Source: Candidatus Polarisedimenticola svalbardensis (GTDB lineage Bacteria; Acidobacteriota; Polarisedimenticolia; Polarisedimenticolales; Polarisedimenticolaceae). Taken from it: a DNA stretch of 64,000 bases. The stretch is from assembly GCA_014764515.1 (NCBI GenBank), contig JACXWD010000009.1:19915-83914 (forward strand), in the 5' to 3' direction. Below are positions 1-8,063 of the stretch, piece by piece (within the stretch, counting starts at the first letter, position 1; the number at the start of each line of letters is the position of its first letter). The translations under genes were made by a program, and so were the position numbers. The notes beneath the pieces are model-generated. The model worked only from the letters and a program-made list of their open reading frames with translations, made no database searches and was not told the origin of the DNA.

Positions 1-1
1 G

Positions 2-793
2 TGGTGGGATCCGGCGGGCGGGAAAATAGATCTGTCCCCCTGCAAGCACCTGGATGCGGTGGTTCATCTGGCTGGGGAGAATGTAGCCGGTCGCTGGACG
101 GAGAAACGGAAGAAGAACATTCGGGACAGCCGGGTGGATGGGACGAAGCTGCTTGCTGAAGCGTTGGCTGCCTTGCGGTCCCCTCCCCGCACCTTCCTGC
201 AGGCGTCGGCGGTCGGGTACTACGGTAATCGTGGGGATGAGATGCTGGATGAGGGGTCGGATTCCGGTTCCGGCTTTTTGGCCGACACCTGCGTCGCCTG
301 GGAGGCGGCGGGAGAAGCTGCCGAAATGGCCAGGATACGGCGTGTGCGGATGCGGATCGGGGTGGTGCTGACCCCGGAAGGCGGCGCACTGAAAAGGATG
401 TTGCCTCCGTTCCGGTTTGGGCTGGGCGGCCCGGTGGGGAGCGGCCGACAGTATGTGCCGTGGATCAGCCTCCATGATGTTGTCTCGGCCATTGAATTCC
501 TGCTCACCGATTCTGCCGTTTCCGGTGTGGTCAACCTGACGGCGCCGGTGCCGGCGACCCAGAAGGAGATGGCCGGGGCACTGGGTCGTTCATTGAACCG
601 TCCGGCGTTCCTGCCGTTGCCGGCGTTCGTGGTGGAGAAACTGTTCGGGGAGATGGGGAAAGATCTGCTGCTGTCGTCCACCCGGGCTCTGCCGAAGCGG
701 TTGATGGAGGCCGGGTTCGATTTCAGGGATTCTTCTCTCGATGATTCGATGTCCCGGATACTGGCCACGCCGCCACCAGCAGCGCAACCGTAA
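2..793 (+). CDS. TIGR01777-family NAD(P)-dependent epimerase (5' end cut by window edge)
   Basis: The reading frame is already open at base 2 and starts with WWDPAGGKIDL, so the N-terminal Rossmann beta-alpha-beta segment (about 40-50 residues) lies outside the window. A GTG at 59 is internal and should not be taken as the start. Visible family marks are the AGEN motif (residues 23-26 of the visible part), the SAVGYYG stretch with the catalytic-type tyrosine, and a C-terminal DUF1731-like tail ending in the ALPKRLMEAGF signature. The family (YfcH/SulA-like) is an extended SDR of unproven substrate. The 3' end overlaps the convergent symporter gene by 71 bases. Confidence 0.9.
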   Translation, partial: WWDPAGGKIDLSPCKHLDAVVHLAGENVAGRWTEKRKKNIRDSRVDGTKLLAEALAALRSPPRTFLQASAVGYYGNRGDEMLDEGSDSGSGFLADTCVAWEAAGEAAEMARIRRVRMRIGVVLTPEGGALKRMLPPFRFGLGGPVGSGRQYVPWISLHDVVSAIEFLLTDSAVSGVVNLTAPVPATQKEMAGALGRSLNRPAFLPLPAFVVEKLFGEMGKDLLLSSTRALPKRLMEAGFDFRDSSLDDSMSRILATPPPAAQP

Positions 794-2174
794 ACGGAAC
801 CACCCGCTCCAGCACCGGCCCCCAGGTTCCTGCAACACCTGTGCTCTTGATCGCCACTCCGGTAATCGCCAGGATCAATCCCGTTGCCATGGCTGCCAGG
901 GTTTTCCCCGGCGGCACCGGCCCTTTGATGACGGTAACCAACAGGAGTGGTCCGAAAGCGGCTCCCAGCGCGGACCAGGCGACCAGCACCGGAGAAAAGA
1001 TCTGTTGGGGCCCGTAAAGTGCGGTCAGGATTGCGGCTATGGATAGGGACAGTACGGTGATCCGGGACCACAGCAAGGTTTTCCTGTTGTCGCCGCCACC
1101 TATCCCCAGGTCGTGGGTCAGGGCGGAACCGGCGACCAGAAGCTGGCTGTCTGCCGTGGACATGATCGCCGACAGCACTGCGGCCACCATCACCCCGGCC
1201 AGGATCGGCGGGAACAGGGCGTCGGTGGCAGCCAGGAAAACCACTTCACGGTCTGCCAGGTACGGGAGCAGGATGCGGCCACACAACCCCAGCGTGATCA
1301 TGCCGGTGTAGACCAGCACCGCCCAGGTCATCGCCACTCGGCGGGCGGTGATCATGGCGCTGTCCCCTGCCCGCAGCGCCATGAACCGGTTGACCACGTG
1401 GGGCTGCCCCGGATATCCGAGACCGATCCCCAGCAGTCCGGCGATGAACCCGATCGCCGCCGCCGCTCCCATGTTCCCGAACGGGGAGGCGAATCCTTCG
1501 ATCGGGACCGCCTGAAGCGATCGGAATAGTTCCATCGGCCCGCCGACGGCAACCAGGGCGGCCAGCGGCAGAGCGACGGACGTAGCCGCCATCACCAGGC
1601 CTTGGAGAGTGTCGGTCACCGAGACTGCCCAGAAGCCTCCGATCAGCGTGTACAGCACCACGATGGCGCTGCCCAGGAGGATCGCTTCCGTCGCTCCGAT
1701 ATCGAAGGTTTCCGCAAAGGTCTTGCCGGCGCCCTGGAACTGGGAAGCGACATAAAGGGTCAGGAAAACAATAACGATGGCGGAGGCCAGGTAGATGATC
1801 GGTTTGCGGTACGGCGTTCCCACCGGACCGGCCAGGAAGCCGGTCACCGTGATGGAGCCGTTGCGGCGGGCGGCTTCTCTCAGTCTCGGCGCAAGGACGT
1901 ACCAGTTCAGAAGGAACCCTCCGACGCAGCCCGGGAACAGCCAGATCGCCGACAGGCCGAACCCGAAGGCAAATCCGGAAACGCCCAGCAAGGTCCAGGC
2001 CGAGGAGGAACTGGCGGAAGCGCTCAGGGCGGCCACCCACGGGCCGAGCCTGCGGCCTCCCAGGTAATAGTCTTCCGCGGAACGGGTTCTTCGTGACGCC
2101 CAGACCCCGATTCCGATCAGAATCAGCTTGTACGCCACCAGGGTGGCCAGGATTGCGGCGGTTCTGGACATCAT
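723..2174 (-). CDS. Sodium:solute symporter (SSS family, PutP-like)
   Basis: This 483-residue polytopic inner-membrane protein has about 12-13 hydrophobic segments. The N-terminus carries the SSS-family stretch SAEDYYLGGRRLGPW (around residues 32-46), followed by the small-residue-rich SASASSSSAWT, and residues near 320-345 carry the AAVLSAIMSTADSQLL signature that forms part of the sodium site. It probably couples sodium influx to uptake of proline or another organic solute; the substrate cannot be told from the sequence. The start is ATGATG at 2174/2171 with no strong Shine-Dalgarno. The 3' 71 bases overlap the convergent epimerase gene. The gene stands alone, divergent from the hydrolase at 2269. 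Confidence 0.9.
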   Translation of the reverse strand: MMSRTAAILATLVAYKLILIGIGVWASRRTRSAEDYYLGGRRLGPWVAALSASASSSSAWTLLGVSGFAFGFGLSAIWLFPGCVGGFLLNWYVLAPRLREAARRNGSITVTGFLAGPVGTPYRKPIIYLASAIVIVFLTLYVASQFQGAGKTFAETFDIGATEAILLGSAIVVLYTLIGGFWAVSVTDTLQGLVMAATSVALPLAALVAVGGPMELFRSLQAVPIEGFASPFGNMGAAAAIGFIAGLLGIGLGYPGQPHVVNRFMALRAGDSAMITARRVAMTWAVLVYTGMITLGLCGRILLPYLADREVVFLAATDALFPPILAGVMVAAVLSAIMSTADSQLLVAGSALTHDLGIGGGDNRKTLLWSRITVLSLSIAAILTALYGPQQIFSPVLVAWSALGAAFGPLLLVTVIKGPVPPGKTLAAMATGLILAITGVAIKSTGVAGTWGPVLERVVPFTVALLVAAWPVSGTSNHREKNP

Positions 2175-2268
2175 TCGGGAATATTAAGCGACTTTGTCCA
2201 GAATAGGATCGCCGCCCGCGTGTAATCTGGTATCGAAGCCGGGGCCACACCCGGATCTGGAGACCACT

Positions 2269-4014
2269 ATGCGGAAACTGTCGATCCTGTTGCCGATTTT
2301 GCTGATCCTGTGCCTGCCGATGATGGCCGGCGAAACGGACCCCATGGCGGAAAAGGCCAAGGCGTTCGGTCAAAGCTTCATCGACGGCAACCACGCCGCC
2401 ATGGACGAAATGATGGCCCCCGAAATGCAGGAGGCGATGACCGAAGCGGTCACCGCAGACATTCGGAAGCAGATGCTGGGCGAAGGTGCGTTCAAGTCCC
2501 TGGGGGAGCCATGGCTTGAGGAGGTCTCCGAAGGGTACAGACGCTACCGGGTTCCGCTGCACCTGGATGGTGTGTCGTACGACATGAGGATCGTGTTCGC
2601 TTCGGAAGGGCTGGTCGCCGGCTTTTTCCGGACCACCCACACCGAACCGACTAAAGACAAGGTTGCGAAGAAGCAGAAGGAAGCCCCCGACTACCTCGGC
2701 CACTGGGAAGGCGACATCGTCATCCCCGGCGGCAAGCTCGGTGTACTGGTGGACCTGAAATACTCCGACGGGTACTGGTCCGGCAGCATCGACATTCCGA
2801 TGCAGGGCGCCAAAGGTCTGGTGCTGAACGGATTCGAAATCCTGGAAGACGGCGGGATCAAGTTCTCCATCGCCGACGTTCCCGGGAACCCGACCTTCAA
2901 CGGCACTCTCGCGGACGGCACACTCAAAGGTAGTTTTGTCCAGGCCGGTGCGGAGATGTCGTTCGAGCTGAAGCGGGGGGAAGCACCACCGGCGAAACGA
3001 CCCCAGACACCGAAGGCGCCGTACCCGTATCTCGAGGAGGAGGTAACCTTCGAGAACGGTGACGTCACCCTGGCCGGCACCCTGACCGTTCCCGAAGGGG
3101 ACGGTCCGTTCCCGGCTGTGGCGCTGGTTTCAGGCAGCGGCCCCCAGGATCGCAACGAAGAGATCTTCGAGCACAAGCCGTTCATGGTCCTGGCCGACCA
3201 CCTGACCCGGGCCGGCATTGCGGTGCTGCGCTACGACGACCGGGGGACCGGTGAATCCAGCGGTATGTTCGGGACAGCCACCTCCGAGAGTTTCATGACC
3301 GACGCCCTGGCGGCCATCCGGTTCCTGTCGGAAGACGGCCGGATCCACAAGAAGAAAATCGGCATCGCCGGTCACAGCGAGGGCGGCCTCATCGCCCCCA
3401 TGGCGGCGGCCCGATCGAAGGATGTGGCGTTCATCGTGATCATGGCAGGACCCGGTGTACCGGGAAAAGAGATCCTGGTGCGGCAGGTCGGCCTGCTGAC
3501 CAAGGCCGCCGGGGTAGACGACGACACCATCACATCCATCCAGTCGGGCCAGCAGAAGGCGCTGGACCTGGTCACCGCCGACGCCGACATGGATACCATC
3601 AGGGCACAGATCAAAAAGCTGGTGGAGACCCAGATGGGTGAAGGGGCCGACGGCCTGGAGCAGGCCGTGGACAAGTCGATGGCCGAACTGACCTCGCCCT
3701 GGTTCCGGTATTTCCTGGGTTACGACCCCCGGCCGGACCTCCGGAAACTGAAGAAAATCCCGGTGCTGGCCCTGAACGGCGAGAAGGACCTGCAGGTCGA
3801 TCCGAAACAGAACCTTCCGGAGATCGAGAAGGCGCTGAAGAAGGCGAAGAACAAGGATGTCACCATTGTGGAACTGCCGTCCCTGAACCATCTGTTCCAG
3901 ACGGCGGATTCCGGCGCGGTCTCCGAGTACTACACCATCGAGGAGACCATGAGCCCGGCCGCTCTCGACCTGATCAGGGACTGGATCGTGGAACGGTTCG
4001 GACCGAAGAGCTAA
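2269..4014 (+). CDS. Secreted alpha/beta hydrolase with N-terminal DUF3887-like domain
   Basis: The 581-residue product starts at ATG 2269, where a typical signal peptide begins (MRKLSILLPILLILCLPMMA); an upstream in-frame ATG at 2194 would bury it. Residues about 25-115 resemble a DUF3887/DUF4440-like fold. A beta-rich domain follows (about 125-245, from YLGHWEGDI). Residues about 265-580 form a serine hydrolase with the nucleophile elbow GHSEGG, the oxyanion-region SGSGPQDRNE, the RYDDRGTGES motif and a late histidine in LNHLF. It is likely a periplasmic or exported esterase or peptidase-like hydrolase of unknown substrate. It ends 4 bases into the convergent gene at 4011. Confidence 0.88.
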   Translation: MRKLSILLPILLILCLPMMAGETDPMAEKAKAFGQSFIDGNHAAMDEMMAPEMQEAMTEAVTADIRKQMLGEGAFKSLGEPWLEEVSEGYRRYRVPLHLDGVSYDMRIVFASEGLVAGFFRTTHTEPTKDKVAKKQKEAPDYLGHWEGDIVIPGGKLGVLVDLKYSDGYWSGSIDIPMQGAKGLVLNGFEILEDGGIKFSIADVPGNPTFNGTLADGTLKGSFVQAGAEMSFELKRGEAPPAKRPQTPKAPYPYLEEEVTFENGDVTLAGTLTVPEGDGPFPAVALVSGSGPQDRNEEIFEHKPFMVLADHLTRAGIAVLRYDDRGTGESSGMFGTATSESFMTDALAAIRFLSEDGRIHKKKIGIAGHSEGGLIAPMAAARSKDVAFIVIMAGPGVPGKEILVRQVGLLTKAAGVDDDTITSIQSGQQKALDLVTADADMDTIRAQIKKLVETQMGEGADGLEQAVDKSMAELTSPWFRYFLGYDPRPDLRKLKKIPVLALNGEKDLQVDPKQNLPEIEKALKKAKNKDVTIVELPSLNHLFQTADSGAVSEYYTIEETMSPAALDLIRDWIVERFGPKS

Positions 4015-5252
4015 CGGGTCGCCTTTTTCACAACCGACAGGATCTCTTCCTCATCCAGGACCTTGGCCGACTTCTTGGCCAGGGTCAGGACCGCGTCGAT
4101 GACGTCCTGCTCGAAAGGCAGGGACCTGGTCTTCAGGTAGTGGATGACGTTGGAGGCGCCGGACATGTGGCCGACCTCGATCTCCTGGGTCCGGCCGATC
4201 CAGCTGGCCGGCACCCCGGAATAGACCCGGTCCGCCAGCCAGTCGTCCCCTTTGCGCTGGGCCTTGATCACTGCCGCCGAATGAACGCCGGTGGCGGTGC
4301 GGAACGCGTCGGCGCCGACGATCGGCGCATTCACCGGAACCGGAACCTCCACAGCCCGTGACACTGCTTCCACGTACTCCGGGAGGTGGGTCAGGTCGTC
4401 GTCTCGCAGTCCCAGGAGTTTCAGGTTCACCAGGATCTGCTCCATCGGTGTGTTGCCGACCCGTTCACCGATCCCCAGGGCGGTGCCGTGGACCCGGGTG
4501 GCGCCGGCCTGGATCGCCGCCAGGGTGTTGGCCAGTCCCAGGCCCCGGTCGCTGTGACCGTGCCAGTCGATGCCGACCTCTTCGGCGCCCAGATCCTTGA
4601 GGAGTTTTTTGACCCAGGAGGTCAGGTTCATCACACCTTCGGGAACGGCGGCCCCCACCGTATCGCACAGGCAGACCCGTTTCGTTCCGGCCTCCACGGC
4701 GCCCCCCAGCAGCACCCGCAGATGTTCCGGCGAGGAACGCACCGTGTCTTCCGTGACGTACATGACGTCCAGCCCTTCCCGAACGGCGAAACAAATCGCC
4801 TCCCGGGTGTGGCGCAGGATATGTTCTATGTCCCAGGCTTCTGCGTACTGGCGGATCGGCGAGCTGCCGATGAACACGCAGGCCTCGATGCCGATACCGA
4901 CCTTCTGGGAGACCTCAGCCATCGGCTGGATGTCCACCAGCAGGGTCCGGCCGGCACAGTTGGGACGGATCCTGAGATCGTTGTCCACGATCTCCCGGCA
5001 CAACCTTTCAACCGCTTCCCGCTGCCGTTTCCCGGCGCCGGGGAGCCCGACGTCGGCAGTTTCGATACCCAGGCTGTTCATCAGGTTGAGGATTTCGACC
5101 TTGTCTTCAAGTTCCGGATCGGTCACCGACGGGGACTGCAGGCCGTCCCGCAAGGTCTCGTCGTCCAGCATGACGCCGGGGGTGCCGTCGTAGCGGTTGG
5201 GGCCGTCCTCCGCCCAGTCGTAGACCAGGCTTTTCTCGTCTTCGAGGTTCAC
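4011..5252 (-). CDS. LeuA/NifV-like (HMGL-family) acyltransferase, last gene of benzoyl-CoA operon
   Basis: The 413-residue DRE-TIM metallolyase has the signature LDDETLRDGLQSP at residues 29-41 (divalent metal Asp and catalytic Arg), the IDWHGHSDRGLGLANT metal-binding histidines around residues 230-245, and the family loop GERVGNTPMEQ. It lacks the C-terminal LeuA allosteric domain, so its size fits homocitrate synthase, Re-citrate synthase or citramalate-type enzymes. It starts with GTG at 5252, coupled by a 4-base GTGA overlap to the TPR gene. Its place at the end of the benzoyl-CoA operon suggests handling of the acetyl-CoA produced, for example as an Re-citrate-synthase-like enzyme. That is inference; the substrate is unassigned. 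Confidence 0.82.
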   Translation of the reverse strand: MNLEDEKSLVYDWAEDGPNRYDGTPGVMLDDETLRDGLQSPSVTDPELEDKVEILNLMNSLGIETADVGLPGAGKRQREAVERLCREIVDNDLRIRPNCAGRTLLVDIQPMAEVSQKVGIGIEACVFIGSSPIRQYAEAWDIEHILRHTREAICFAVREGLDVMYVTEDTVRSSPEHLRVLLGGAVEAGTKRVCLCDTVGAAVPEGVMNLTSWVKKLLKDLGAEEVGIDWHGHSDRGLGLANTLAAIQAGATRVHGTALGIGERVGNTPMEQILVNLKLLGLRDDDLTHLPEYVEAVSRAVEVPVPVNAPIVGADAFRTATGVHSAAVIKAQRKGDDWLADRVYSGVPASWIGRTQEIEVGHMSGASNVIHYLKTRSLPFEQDVIDAVLTLAKKSAKVLDEEEILSVVKKATR

Positions 5253-5971
5253 GCCTTGGCCTTGTCGGCGCCGTTCGCAGTCTGGGCGAACTCCCGTACA
5301 CGGGCCAGCAGTTCGTCGGCCTCGGCCTGGTTGCCTTCGCTTTTCCGGATCATCGCCAGGTGGTAGAGGGAACTGACCTCGCCGATCACACCTTCGCTGC
5401 TGCGGATGAACTCACGGGCCGCCCGTTCCTTGTCGCCGAAGCGCTCATGGATCACCCCGATGTGGTAACGGGCCATGAGGTATTCCGGCGTCAGGGTAGT
5501 GCACTGTTCGAAATGTTCCAGGGCCAGGCTCAGCTCGCCGGCGTGGAACAAGGCCACCGCAAGGCGGTAATGGGCGGCGTTGTATTCCGGGTCGATGGAC
5601 AGGCAGCGGCGGAAGGCGGAGATCGCTTCCAGCATGTTGCCCCGGTGGTACCAGGCCACACCCAGGTCGTAGGCCGCCACGATGAACGACGGCGCTTCCG
5701 CCAGCGCCTTTTCGTAACATTCAATCGCCAGGTCCAGGGTGCCCTGCTTGAAATACAGTGTGCCGAGAAGCTGGTTGGCCAGGGCGTTGTCCGGGTCCGC
5801 CTCCAGCAGGTGGACCAGTTCCTTGCGGGCGTCTTTCTGGTTACCGTCCCTGGCGCTGGCGAAGGCCAGGAGGATCCGGTCGTCGATATGGGGATCCTTC
5901 AGGAGCAGGCCGCACTCGGCACAGAACTTGGCTGAGTCGCCCGGCTGGTGTCCACATCGCTTGCATCGCAT
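5249..5971 (-). CDS. Zinc-ribbon TPR protein
   Basis: The start at ATG 5971 is set by GGAGG nine bases upstream; a longer frame reaching 6028 would overlap the GNAT gene. The 240-residue product opens with a double CxxC zinc ribbon (CKRCG at residue 3 and CAECG about 15 residues later). It continues with about five tandem tetratricopeptide repeats (recognisable ALANQLLGTLYFKQGTLDLA and AAHYRLAVALFHAGELSLA units). There is no signal peptide, so it is cytoplasmic. TPR folds mediate protein-protein contacts, so it may be an assembly or scaffold factor for the operon's enzymes. No function can be read directly. Confidence 0.85.
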   Translation of the reverse strand: MRCKRCGHQPGDSAKFCAECGLLLKDPHIDDRILLAFASARDGNQKDARKELVHLLEADPDNALANQLLGTLYFKQGTLDLAIECYEKALAEAPSFIVAAYDLGVAWYHRGNMLEAISAFRRCLSIDPEYNAAHYRLAVALFHAGELSLALEHFEQCTTLTPEYLMARYHIGVIHERFGDKERAAREFIRSSEGVIGEVSSLYHLAMIRKSEGNQAEADELLARVREFAQTANGADKAKA

Positions 5972-5985
5972 CGCCTGTCCTCCAA

Positions 5986-6495
5986 TCAATCCACCGGCGC
6001 GGTGGGATCCAGTTCCCGTTCCAGGCACAGCCTGTTCGAGGGCCGGAAGCCGGCACTCCGGAAAAATGCCAGCAGGTCGAAGTCGTCCCAGGAAACCTCG
6101 GTCCGCAACGAGGTGATCCTCAGTGCGGACAGGTTGATCCTGAGCTGGCGCATCAACGCCTGGCCGACCTGCTTCCTCCGGTACCTGCCGTCCACACCGA
6201 TCACATCGATGCTGGCCGACGGCTCGGCTACCCCGAATTCACCATAATACAACGTGCCGACCACAAAACCGACGACCCGTCCTTCCAGTTCCGCCACCAG
6301 GGAGATCGACAGGTCGGCCAGTTTTACCGATTTTTCGATCAACTTGCCGAAATAGGTCGGCCGGCTGCGCCCCGACGAGGCGGCGTCGATCAGGACCACC
6401 GAGCCCAGATCGTCTTCGGTCATGGTCCGCACCAGCACCTGGTCGGTATCCAGGGTCCCCGGTTCCTGCATCGATTCCGTGTTGTCCATATTCAT
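5986..6495 (-). CDS. GNAT-family N-acetyltransferase
   Basis: This 169-residue protein has the Gcn5-related acetyltransferase layout. Motif A runs from IDVIGVDGRYRRKQVGQALM (beta4 and the acetyl-CoA pyrophosphate loop R-R-K-Q-V-G-Q-A), and motif B includes LLAFFRSAGF. AGGAGAT upstream supports the ATG at 6495. The acceptor is unknown. It lies 21 bases behind the SDR gene and 14 bases ahead of the TPR gene inside the benzoyl-CoA operon. A regulatory role such as acetylating a pathway enzyme or CoA ligase is possible, but that is inference from position only. Confidence 0.85.
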   Translation of the reverse strand: MNMDNTESMQEPGTLDTDQVLVRTMTEDDLGSVVLIDAASSGRSRPTYFGKLIEKSVKLADLSISLVAELEGRVVGFVVGTLYYGEFGVAEPSASIDVIGVDGRYRRKQVGQALMRQLRINLSALRITSLRTEVSWDDFDLLAFFRSAGFRPSNRLCLERELDPTAPVD

Positions 6496-6516
6496 ATCTC
6501 CTAGAGCTGGAAAGCT

Positions 6517-7206
6517 TTACAGGTACTGCCCACCGTCTACCCGGATAACCTGGCCGGTGATGTGGGCCGATCCGGGGCCACAGAGAAACAGGACGGCGGC
6601 GGCGATATCTTCCGGCTCCGCAAGGCGACCCAGCAGGGTCTCTTCCACTGCGGCGGCGATTACCGCTTTCGGGAGGGTTGCGGTCATCGCCGTCCTCACC
6701 ATCCCCGGCTCCACCACGTTGACCCGGATGCCGAACCGGCCGGTCTCCCGGGCGGCGGAGCGGGCCAGGCCGATGAGGCCGGCTTTGCTGGCAGCGTAGG
6801 CGGTCTGGCCGAACTTGCCCCGGGAACCGTTGATCGACCCGATCAGGACTACTCTTCCGGCGCCTTCCTTGCGCATCTGCGGAACAGCGTGGCGCAGGAG
6901 CAGGAAGGCCGAGCGGAGATTGACCTGCTGGACCTGGTCCCAGTCTTCCGGGGACAGTTTCCAGAGCACCTGGTCCCGGGTGATGCCGGCGGCGTGGACG
7001 ATGCAGTCCAGCCGGCCGTGTTGATGGAGACAACTCTCCACCGCTTTGCTGACATCGTCATCGTTGCCGACGTCGCCCTGGTCCAGGTCGAACCCGGCGA
7101 CACAACCGCCGGCTTCCTCGATGGCGGTCGCAATCGCCTTGCCGATGCCGCCGGCGGAGCCGGTGACCAGCGCAACCTGCCCGGCGAGGATACCGTCGGC
7201 GCTCAT
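6517..7206 (-). CDS. Short-chain dehydrogenase/reductase (FabG/BzdZ-like)
   Basis: The true start is the ATG at 7206, which shares ATGA with the stop of bcrD; the frame upstream is shadow. The 229-residue classical SDR has the cofactor loop TGSAGGIGKA near residue 15, the NAG-equivalent HAAGI, the catalytic serine in LIGSINGS, and the YAASK tyrosine-lysine pair, and it ends with the usual VDGGQYL. Position immediately after bcrD is reminiscent of BzdZ, an SDR in Azoarcus-type benzoate clusters proposed to act on ring-derived hydroxyacyl-CoA. It could equally be a 3-hydroxyacyl-CoA dehydrogenase for the pimeloyl-CoA branch. The substrate is inferred from context only. Confidence 0.85.
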   Translation of the reverse strand: MSADGILAGQVALVTGSAGGIGKAIATAIEEAGGCVAGFDLDQGDVGNDDDVSKAVESCLHQHGRLDCIVHAAGITRDQVLWKLSPEDWDQVQQVNLRSAFLLLRHAVPQMRKEGAGRVVLIGSINGSRGKFGQTAYAASKAGLIGLARSAARETGRFGIRVNVVEPGMVRTAMTATLPKAVIAAAVEETLLGRLAEPEDIAAAVLFLCGPGSAHITGQVIRVDGGQYL

Positions 7207-8063
7207 GACGCCGCTTTCTCCCGTTTCTCCAGGACACGGTGGCGATAGGCGCCCCACAGGGCCGCCCCCAGGGCTCCGGCATGGATCGAATCGGCGTGGG
7301 TATGGATCCGCATTTTCGAAACTTCCTCCGACGCCTTCTCCTGCAGCGCGGCCACCAGGCCTTCGTCGGCAGCCAGGCCGCCGGTGATCAGAACGTCGGA
7401 ACCGGCCTTGATCGCCCGCAACAGTTTCAGAAAACGACCGGCCATGGAGAGGTGGATCCCCTTGAGGATGTCGGAAGTGCTGATCCCCCGGCTGACCATG
7501 TTGATGACGTCGGTCTCCGCCAGCACGGCGCAGATGCTGCTGACCATCTCCGGGCTGGCGGCCTGGGTGGACAACGGTCCTACTTCTTCCAAGGCCACGC
7601 CCAGGTACCGGGCAACGTTCTCCAGGAACTGGCCGGAGCCGGAGGCGCACTGGCTGGTCATGCGGTAGTTCATGACCCGGCTGCCGTCACCGATCCGCAT
7701 CGCCCGGGCATGGAGGGCGCCGACGTCGAGAGCAGCGGTGCATTCCGGAACCAGGTATCGGGCTCCCCGGGAATGGGTGGTCATGCCGTAGAAATGGCCC
7801 CGGCGGAACTCCACCAGTTCCCCTTCACCGGTGCTGGCGATGTACGCCACGTCGGAGCTCTTCAGGCCGCACTCATCCATGGCGGCGCCGTAACACTCGT
7901 GGATCACCGCCTTGAGGTCCCGGCGCCGGATACGATCGGCCCTCTTCCCGAGAACCTCCACTTCCATGCCGCCGCCGGGTTCACCGACCGTACGGACCAC
8001 CGCAGTTTTTACCGAGCTGGTGCCAACATCAACGCCGACACTGAGCAGTTCGGTCCCTTTCAT
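7203..8063 (-). CDS. bcrD: Benzoyl-CoA reductase subunit D (ATP-binding activator module)
   Basis: This 286-residue BadF/BadG/HgdC-family ATPase subunit starts at ATG 8063 (ATGA overlap with bcrA). The phosphate-binding motif is VGVDVGTSSVKTAVV near the N-terminus. The segment MTSQCASGSGQFLE supplies the Cys that, together with the partner Cys of BcrA, holds the bridging [4Fe-4S] cluster. The adenosine motif ITGGLAADEGLVAALQ and HADSIHAGALGAALWG complete the ASKHA fold. Together with BcrA it hydrolyses ATP to drive electrons from ferredoxin into the BcrBC ring-reducing module. The length matches the roughly 280-residue Thauera subunit. Confidence 0.93.
   Translation of the reverse strand: MKGTELLSVGVDVGTSSVKTAVVRTVGEPGGGMEVEVLGKRADRIRRRDLKAVIHECYGAAMDECGLKSSDVAYIASTGEGELVEFRRGHFYGMTTHSRGARYLVPECTAALDVGALHARAMRIGDGSRVMNYRMTSQCASGSGQFLENVARYLGVALEEVGPLSTQAASPEMVSSICAVLAETDVINMVSRGISTSDILKGIHLSMAGRFLKLLRAIKAGSDVLITGGLAADEGLVAALQEKASEEVSKMRIHTHADSIHAGALGAALWGAYRHRVLEKREKAAS

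Noticed and set aside
1246..2703. 485-codon minus-strand frame spanning the symporter and the hydrolase start
   Set aside because: It is Arg/Gly/Pro-rich nonsense in a shifted frame of the symporter gene and also crosses a divergent gene start.
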